This document shows positions 6,798-11,048 of a stretch of 11,048 nucleotides of DNA, in pieces. The notes under the pieces were generated by a model, which saw nothing but the letters and a program-made list of their open reading frames with translations, did not search any database and was not told the DNA's origin. Each line of letters starts with the position of its first letter. Within the stretch, counting starts at the first letter, position 1. This DNA is from Chloroflexota bacterium. GTDB taxonomy: Bacteria > Chloroflexota > Anaerolineae > 4572-78. Made by a program: the position numbers and the translations under genes. The stretch is taken from NCBI GenBank assembly GCA_024278725.1, contig JAJRSQ010000234.1, positions 1 to 11,048 of the forward strand. Direction: 5' to 3'.

Positions 6798-6826
6798 TTG
6801 ACACAATGGGGTAATTGTAATATCAT
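6798..6826 (+). promoter_or_regulatory. Promoter of the cyclase gene with embedded inverted repeat
   Basis: A perfect -35 TTGACA (6798-6803) is followed after 17 bp by TATCAT (6821-6826, five of six consensus bases), predicting a start near 6833. The spacer contains the inverted repeat ACAAT-N6-ATTGT (6803-6818), placed where a repressor would block polymerase. The promoter stands back to back with that of mreB; the two -35 elements are 21 bp apart. Downstream, AAAGGA (6850-6855) sits 6 nt before the cyclase ATG, a strong ribosome binding site that fixes the start at 6862. Confidence 0.65.
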
Positions 6827-6861
6827 CGTGATGCAATCTGTTTGGGTTTAAAGGACATTGA

Positions 6862-8835
6862 ATGGTTAAATGCGAGATTTGCCGTTTTGAAAATCCGGTT
6901 GGCTTCGCCTATTGCGGACGGTGCGGCAATGGGCTGGCGGTTGATGTGCCCGATGATTCGTTCATCAGCGGCGCAATTGAAGGCGAGCGCAAGCAAGTGA
7001 CGGTACTCTTCGCCGATATTTCCGGATTCACCGCGTTGAACGACAGCGCCGAAACGCCCGCGCAAGTGGAGCGGGTGCTTCAGGTGGTCAACCGCTGTTT
7101 GGATATGCTCAGCGATGTGGTGTATGAGTATGACGGTTATGTGGACAAATATATGGGCGATGCCATCATGGCGGTTTTCGGCGCGCCCCGCACACATGAA
7201 GATGACCCGGAACGCGCCCTCCACGCCGCGCTGGCGATGCAGGAACGGCTGGAGGACTTCAACCGCAATCCGCCCGCGCCGCTCATCGAGCCGTTGGAGA
7301 TTCACATCGGCGTGAATACCGGCGTGGTCATCGCCGGGCTGGTGGGCACGCGCCGCAAACGGGGTTACACGGTGATGGGCGATACCGTCAACGTGGCTTC
7401 CCGGCTGGAAAGCGTCTCCGAGCGCGGGGAAATTCTGGTCAGTCAGGATACATACTACCTCACCCAGCAGCTCTTTACATTTAAAACGCGCCAGCCGGTG
7501 CAGGTCAAAGGGAAGCGTAATGCCCTGCTGGTCTATGAGTTGAAAGGCGTGAAACATCAGCGCGCCAAACAGGGCGTGGGCGGCTTGCGCGCGCCGATGG
7601 TGGGGCGGAAGGCGCAAAGCACCGCTTTGCAGGAACGGGTCGCCGCTGTTCGGCAGGGCGAAGGGAGCATCGTGGCGGTGGTTGGTGAAGCGGGGCTGGG
7701 GAAATCGCGTCTCGTATCGGAAGTGCGCCAGCAGAACGCCGAATCGGGCGTGCTGTGGCTCGAAGGGCGCGGACTCTCGTACCGGCAGAACCAGAGCTAC
7801 CGGCTCATCATCGAAATTCTGCGCGCCTATTTGCAGGTTTCGCCCGAAACTCCCACCGATGTTGTTTGGCAGAATTTACAGGCGGTGGGGCAGGCTCGCT
7901 TCGGCGACCGCGCCGATGAAATTCTGCCTTATCTGGCGGTGCTCATCGGGGTGAAGCTGGATGAAAAAACGGCGCAGGCGCTCCCCCTGTCCGACCCCCA
8001 GATGTTGCAGCAGCGCATGTTCAATGCGGTGGCGGAATGGGTCGAAGTGGCGGCGGAAGCGCAACCGCTGGTGCTGGTTTTTGAAGACCTCCACTGGGCG
8101 GACGCCAGCTCCGTGCAGGTGATTGAACATCTGCTGGCGTTGCCCCAACGGTTGCCCGTGCTGATTATCTGCATCACCCGCCCGGAAAAAGAATCCGCAT
8201 TTTGGCGGGTGATGGAAACCGCTGCCAAAACCTTCGCCCCGTTTTTCGCCAAAATTCAGCTCGACCCGCTCACCGAATCGCAGAGCCGCTCGCTGGTTGA
8301 CCGGCTGCTCCATGTGGAAGATTTGCCCGACGCGCTGGAAAATCTCATCCTCAGCCGCGCGGAAGGCAATCCCCTGTTCGTGGAAGAAGTTTTGCGCAGT
8401 CTGATTGAAGATGAAACCATCGTCCGCCGGGATGACCATTGGGTGGTGGTGCGCCCGGTGGTGGACATCGACATCCCCGAAACGTTGACCGGCGTACTCA
8501 CCGCCCGCATCGACCGGCTGGACGAACCCGAAAAACGACTGCTGCAAATTGCCGCCGTCATCGGGCGGGTGTTCAGCCGTTCAGTGCTCAAAGCGGTGGC
8601 AGAAGATGTGACCACCGACCCCACCGAATTTGAAAATTACATGGAAGATTTGGTGGAAGCTGAACTTGTCCGCGAGCGGAACAGCACCAGCGAGAAAGAA
8701 TATATCTTCAAGCATGTGCTGACTTATGAGACGGCATACAATACCCTGCTCATCCAGCAGCGCCGCATTTATCACAAACGCATCGCCGACAATATGGCGC
8801 CGCTGTATTATCTGCGCGGGGAAGAATACGCCTGA
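6862..8835 (+). CDS. Zinc-ribbon class III adenylate/guanylate cyclase with STAND-type ATPase (5' part of split gene)
   Basis: The 657-residue product is a soluble signalling protein. Residues 1-24 form a zinc ribbon (C4, C7, C18, C21). A class III nucleotide cyclase domain follows (about 43-228), with metal-binding aspartates in FADISGFT (D52) and GDAIMAVFG (D100), K96 in VDKYMGD at the usual base-selecting position, and GDTVNVASRLE carrying the transition-state N177 and R181. It should therefore be active, probably as an adenylate cyclase. An AAA/STAND ATPase module follows, with Walker A GEAGLGKS (275-282) and Walker B LVLVFEDLHWAD (403-414). The family normally continues into TPR repeats. 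Here a TGA at 8833 ends the frame at the ATPase-TPR junction, and the TPR part continues in the same frame. The start is ATG 6862 with a clear ribosome binding site. Domain calls are firm. Whether the product is this short form, a readthrough protein or a broken gene is open. Confidence 0.92.
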   Translation: MVKCEICRFENPVGFAYCGRCGNGLAVDVPDDSFISGAIEGERKQVTVLFADISGFTALNDSAETPAQVERVLQVVNRCLDMLSDVVYEYDGYVDKYMGDAIMAVFGAPRTHEDDPERALHAALAMQERLEDFNRNPPAPLIEPLEIHIGVNTGVVIAGLVGTRRKRGYTVMGDTVNVASRLESVSERGEILVSQDTYYLTQQLFTFKTRQPVQVKGKRNALLVYELKGVKHQRAKQGVGGLRAPMVGRKAQSTALQERVAAVRQGEGSIVAVVGEAGLGKSRLVSEVRQQNAESGVLWLEGRGLSYRQNQSYRLIIEILRAYLQVSPETPTDVVWQNLQAVGQARFGDRADEILPYLAVLIGVKLDEKTAQALPLSDPQMLQQRMFNAVAEWVEVAAEAQPLVLVFEDLHWADASSVQVIEHLLALPQRLPVLIICITRPEKESAFWRVMETAAKTFAPFFAKIQLDPLTESQSRSLVDRLLHVEDLPDALENLILSRAEGNPLFVEEVLRSLIEDETIVRRDDHWVVVRPVVDIDIPETLTGVLTARIDRLDEPEKRLLQIAAVIGRVFSRSVLKAVAEDVTTDPTEFENYMEDLVEAELVRERNSTSEKEYIFKHVLTYETAYNTLLIQQRRIYHKRIADNMAPLYYLRGEEYA

Positions 8836-8883
8836 ATTGTGGCGCATCATTATGAACAGGGCGAGGTGTGGGACCGCGCCCTG
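8833..8883 (+). other. In-frame TGA with downstream stem-loop between ATPase and TPR parts
   Basis: The TGA at 8833-8835 lies in the same frame as both flanking open frames, and no base is gained or lost across it. After a 21-nt gap, CAGGGCG (8857-8863) pairs perfectly with CGCCCTG (8877-8883). Inside, after an A/G mismatch, GGT (8865-8867) pairs with ACC (8873-8875), leaving the loop GTGGG. A hairpin soon after a stop can favour readthrough, and in selenoprotein genes a bSECIS hairpin occupies this region, but no selenocysteine is expected at this site in this family. In a GC-rich coding region such a hairpin may be coincidence. The stop and the pairing are seen; any recoding role is conjecture. 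Confidence 0.45.
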
Positions 8884-10407
8884 ACCTACCAAATCCGCGC
8901 CGCCGAAGCCGCCAAAGCCTCCTTCGACAACCAGACCGCCATCGAATTTTACACGCAGGCTCTGTCCACCTCTCTGCTGGTGAGTGAACTGGAGCCGGAC
9001 GTGCTGCCCAAAATCCACGAAGGGCGGGGGAATATCCTCAAACGGATGGGACGGGTGGACGAAGCCCGCGCCGATTTTGAACAGGCGTTGGCGCTGGCGA
9101 AAGCCAATCAGAACCTGCCCATTCAAATGCGGGTGTTGGCGGAACTGGGCAATATTTACGCCGGATACCATAAATTCAGCCACGCCGCGCCCTATTTTGA
9201 ACAGGCGCTCAGTATTGCCCGCAAATCGGATGACAAGTTGGGGCTGGTGGACACCCTCAACCAGTTGGGCGAATTTAAATTCAATATGGGGCAACTCACC
9301 GATGCCAGCTCCTATTTCCATGAGGCGCTGGAAATTGCCCAGACCTTGCGCAACACGCCGCGCATCACCAGCAGCAAAGACGGGTTGGCGGCGGTCATCC
9401 TTTATCAGGGCGAAGTGGCTGCCAGCATCGAGCGGCTCGAAACCGTTGCCGGCACATGGCGCGACATCGGCAATTATCAGGGGTTGATGAAAACCTACGG
9501 CTGGCTCGCCACGGCGTACCATTGGCTGGCGGATTATCAGCACAGCGACCGGATTTGCCGTGAAGCCGGCGACATTCAACAGCGCACCGGCGACCTCAAC
9601 TGGGCGCCCACGTTCAGCTACCGCAGCGGATATAACGCGCTGGTGCAGGGCGATTTCGCGCTCGCGGCGGATAAATTCGCCGAGACGACCATCATTTCCA
9701 CCCAACTGACCAACAGCATTTGGCAGGCGATGGGCTTGCTGGGGATGGGGGAATATCATTTCGCCCTGGGCGATGTCGGCGCGGCGGAAATGGTGGTTGA
9801 GCAGGCGGTATCGCTGGCGGAGAGTACCGGTTCGCCGGTGTGGGCAAGTCGTGCCCGCCGGTTGCTTGGGGTGGCGCATCAGTTGCACGGCGATGCCCGC
9901 AAAGCCGAGACGATATTTCTGGCGGAACTGGACGAAATGCACGGGCTCGGTTTCGCCGCCGACCAAGTGGAAATTCTGACCGAACTGCTCGCCGGATATG
10001 CCGCAACGGGACGATGGGACGATGTGGCGGGCAAAATCACCCGTCTGATTGCGCTCATCATTCCCAGCAATATGAAGGCGTATCACGCCCGCACCCTGTG
10101 TATTTCGGCGCAATTAGCCACCCACAACCAGCAATATGAACACGCCATCACTCTGTTGTTGCAAGCGCGGGATATTGTGCAGCCCGCCCGCCACAAATTG
10201 CTGGAAACCGAAATCGAACTGGCGATGGTTGAACCTTTTTTGGCGTTGAACCGCTCGCCGCAAGCGCACGAAGCCTTCCACCGCGCCGAAGCGCTGCTGA
10301 CCACCATCGCCCATACTGCGCCCGATACCGAGCGGCAAAAGATATTTTTAGACCGCTCGCCGCTGGCGCATCAACTGCAATCCACCGCTCGCCGGTTGCA
10401 ATGGTAG
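8839..10407 (+). CDS. TPR-repeat protein, C-terminal part of the split cyclase-ATPase gene
   Basis: This 522-residue frame is almost entirely helical repeats of TPR type. Examples are ILKRMGRVDEARADFEQALA (about 66-85), the next unit around 97-130 (LAELGNIYAGY ... AAPYFEQALSIA) and the one at 137-170 (YFHEALEIA), with more degenerate units continuing to the end. There is no membrane segment or enzyme motif. The first in-frame start is GTG 8839, one codon after the upstream TGA, with only a distant GGGGAAGAA as a possible ribosome binding site. Its first residues (AHHYEQGEVWDRAL) are the helix that in full-length relatives directly continues the ATPase module, so this is the sensor/interaction half of one ancestral protein of about 1181 codons. 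It may be made by readthrough, by reinitiation after the stop, or not at all. It ends in TAG at 10405, 8 bp before tilS. Confidence 0.8.
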   Translation: MAHHYEQGEVWDRALTYQIRAAEAAKASFDNQTAIEFYTQALSTSLLVSELEPDVLPKIHEGRGNILKRMGRVDEARADFEQALALAKANQNLPIQMRVLAELGNIYAGYHKFSHAAPYFEQALSIARKSDDKLGLVDTLNQLGEFKFNMGQLTDASSYFHEALEIAQTLRNTPRITSSKDGLAAVILYQGEVAASIERLETVAGTWRDIGNYQGLMKTYGWLATAYHWLADYQHSDRICREAGDIQQRTGDLNWAPTFSYRSGYNALVQGDFALAADKFAETTIISTQLTNSIWQAMGLLGMGEYHFALGDVGAAEMVVEQAVSLAESTGSPVWASRARRLLGVAHQLHGDARKAETIFLAELDEMHGLGFAADQVEILTELLAGYAATGRWDDVAGKITRLIALIIPSNMKAYHARTLCISAQLATHNQQYEHAITLLLQARDIVQPARHKLLETEIELAMVEPFLALNRSPQAHEAFHRAEALLTTIAHTAPDTERQKIFLDRSPLAHQLQSTARRLQW

Positions 10408-10415
10408 GTGCGCCG

Positions 10416-11048
10416 ATGACCCTGTACGACCCCGTGGCTCAATTTTGCGCCCGTCATCACTTGCTGGACGCCGGTGATACGGTGGTGGTGGGGGTGTCCG
10501 GCGGACCCGATTCGCTGTCTCTGCTGGATATTTTGCGCCGGATGTCTCCCGCGCTGAACCTGAAATTGCACGTGGCGCATCTGAATCACGGTTTGCGCGG
10601 CGCGGAAGCGGAAGCGGATGCGGCATTCGTCGCCGAGATGGCGCGGCGGTGGGAGCTGCCGCTGCATCAGAAGACCGTCTCCGTGGCGCAGATTGCCCGT
10701 CGGCAGAAAAAAAGCGTGGAGGATGCCGCCCGCATCGCCCGTTACACCTTTTTGGCGGCAGTGGCGCAAAAAACATCCGCCCAAAAAATCGCCGTCGGAC
10801 ATCACGCCGATGACCAGTCGGAAACGGTGCTGTTGCACTTTTTGCGCGGCGCAGGGTTGGACGGGCTGCGCGGGATGCGCCCCGCCGCGCCCGTCCCCGT
10901 GGTCGCCGATGCCCCCGTCACGCTCATTCGCCCCTTACTGGAAACCACCCGCGCGGACATCGAAGCGTACTGCCGCGAGCGTCACCTTTCCCCCCGTTTA
11001 GACACCTCAAATGCCGATGGCGCGTTCACCCGCAACCGGGTGCGCCAC
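10416..11048 (+). CDS. tilS: tRNA(Ile)-lysidine synthase TilS (3' end beyond window)
   Basis: TilS uses ATP to attach lysine to C34 of the CAU-anticodon tRNA-Ile, converting it to lysidine so that it reads AUA; it is essential in most bacteria. The visible 211 codons begin at ATG 10416 and run to the window edge without a stop. They contain the N-type PP-loop SGGPDS (28-33) and the downstream signatures HLNHGLRG, GHHADDQSETVLLHFLRGAG, RPLLETTRADIEAYC and the terminal FTRNRVRH. This covers the catalytic domain; the substrate-binding C-terminal part is cut off. A ribosome binding site AGGTG (10406-10410) overlaps the stop of the TPR gene, 5 nt before the ATG. With the 8-bp gap, this indicates co-transcription with the cyclase/TPR gene. 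Identification is firm. Confidence 0.95.
   Translation, partial: MTLYDPVAQFCARHHLLDAGDTVVVGVSGGPDSLSLLDILRRMSPALNLKLHVAHLNHGLRGAEAEADAAFVAEMARRWELPLHQKTVSVAQIARRQKKSVEDAARIARYTFLAAVAQKTSAQKIAVGHHADDQSETVLLHFLRGAGLDGLRGMRPAAPVPVVADAPVTLIRPLLETTRADIEAYCRERHLSPRLDTSNADGAFTRNRVRH

Noticed and set aside
8833..8883. Confident call of a selenocysteine codon with SECIS
   Set aside because: The hairpin position fits only loosely, the residue lies in a variable helical junction with no redox role, and no selenocysteine machinery is visible in the window.
8581..10113. Minus-strand 510-residue open frame opposite the TPR gene
   Set aside because: It is the antisense shadow of a high-GC coding region. 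The plus strand shows clear TPR periodicity, and the antisense product has no recognisable family pattern.
6862..10407. Genome-wide reassignment of TGA to a sense codon
   Set aside because: mreB, mreC, mreD, mrdA, minC and the visible tilS contain no internal TGA, and their Trp codons are TGG. A recoded genome would show many in-frame TGA codons in over 3000 codons.

Overview
The window reads as a chromosomal housekeeping region of a rod-shaped or filamentous bacterium with moderately high GC. The best guess for the host is an uncultured Chloroflexota (Anaerolineae-like) genome. That guess is inference. It rests on the mreBCD-mrdA-minCD gene order, a zinc-ribbon class III cyclase fused to a STAND-type ATPase and TPR array, and a GTAGGGGCAC-type palindromic repeat. 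No rRNA or other marker gene settles it.

Layout. Positions 1-161 hold a perfect 28-bp palindrome and possibly the first codons of a further minus-strand gene. From 162 to 6683 the minus strand carries a cell-shape and division cluster, in transcription order mreB (6683-5613), mreC (5516-4659), mreD (about 4630 or 4663 to 4163), mrdA/PBP2 (4046-1680), minC (1676-993) and minD (956-162). Good sigma70-type promoters are visible upstream of mreB (TATAAT with extended TG) and of mrdA (TTGAAA-17-TATAAT), so the cluster probably has two transcription units. The 178-bp region 6684-6861 is a divergent promoter region. Rightward from it runs a large signalling gene (6862-10407), which an in-frame TGA at 8833-8835 splits into a zinc-ribbon/cyclase/ATPase part and a TPR part. 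tilS follows 8 bp later (10416 to the window edge, incomplete).

How the genes work together. MreB, MreC, MreD and PBP2 are the core of the lateral-wall synthesis machine (elongasome). MinC and MinD place the division septum. The cluster therefore couples elongation and division-site control, and no minE is visible in the window. The cyclase-ATPase-TPR protein would make a cyclic nucleotide in response to a signal sensed by its TPR region. Its divergent placement next to mreB may be only positional. tilS is tRNA maturation and seems to be a passenger in the same transcription unit.

The most unusual point is the TGA in the signalling gene. The frame continues for more than 520 codons, the protein similarity pattern runs straight across the stop, and a stable stem-loop lies 21 nt downstream. 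Nonsense mutation, sequencing error, programmed readthrough and split-gene reinitiation all remain open. Other items worth a look are an apparent ATT start for mreD, a C-terminal beta-sandwich-like extension on PBP2, twin AT-rich palindromes upstream of the mrdA promoter, and a tandem TGA-TAA stop on minD. There is no gene-free stretch longer than 300 bases, and I saw no tRNA, rRNA, CRISPR array or insertion sequence.
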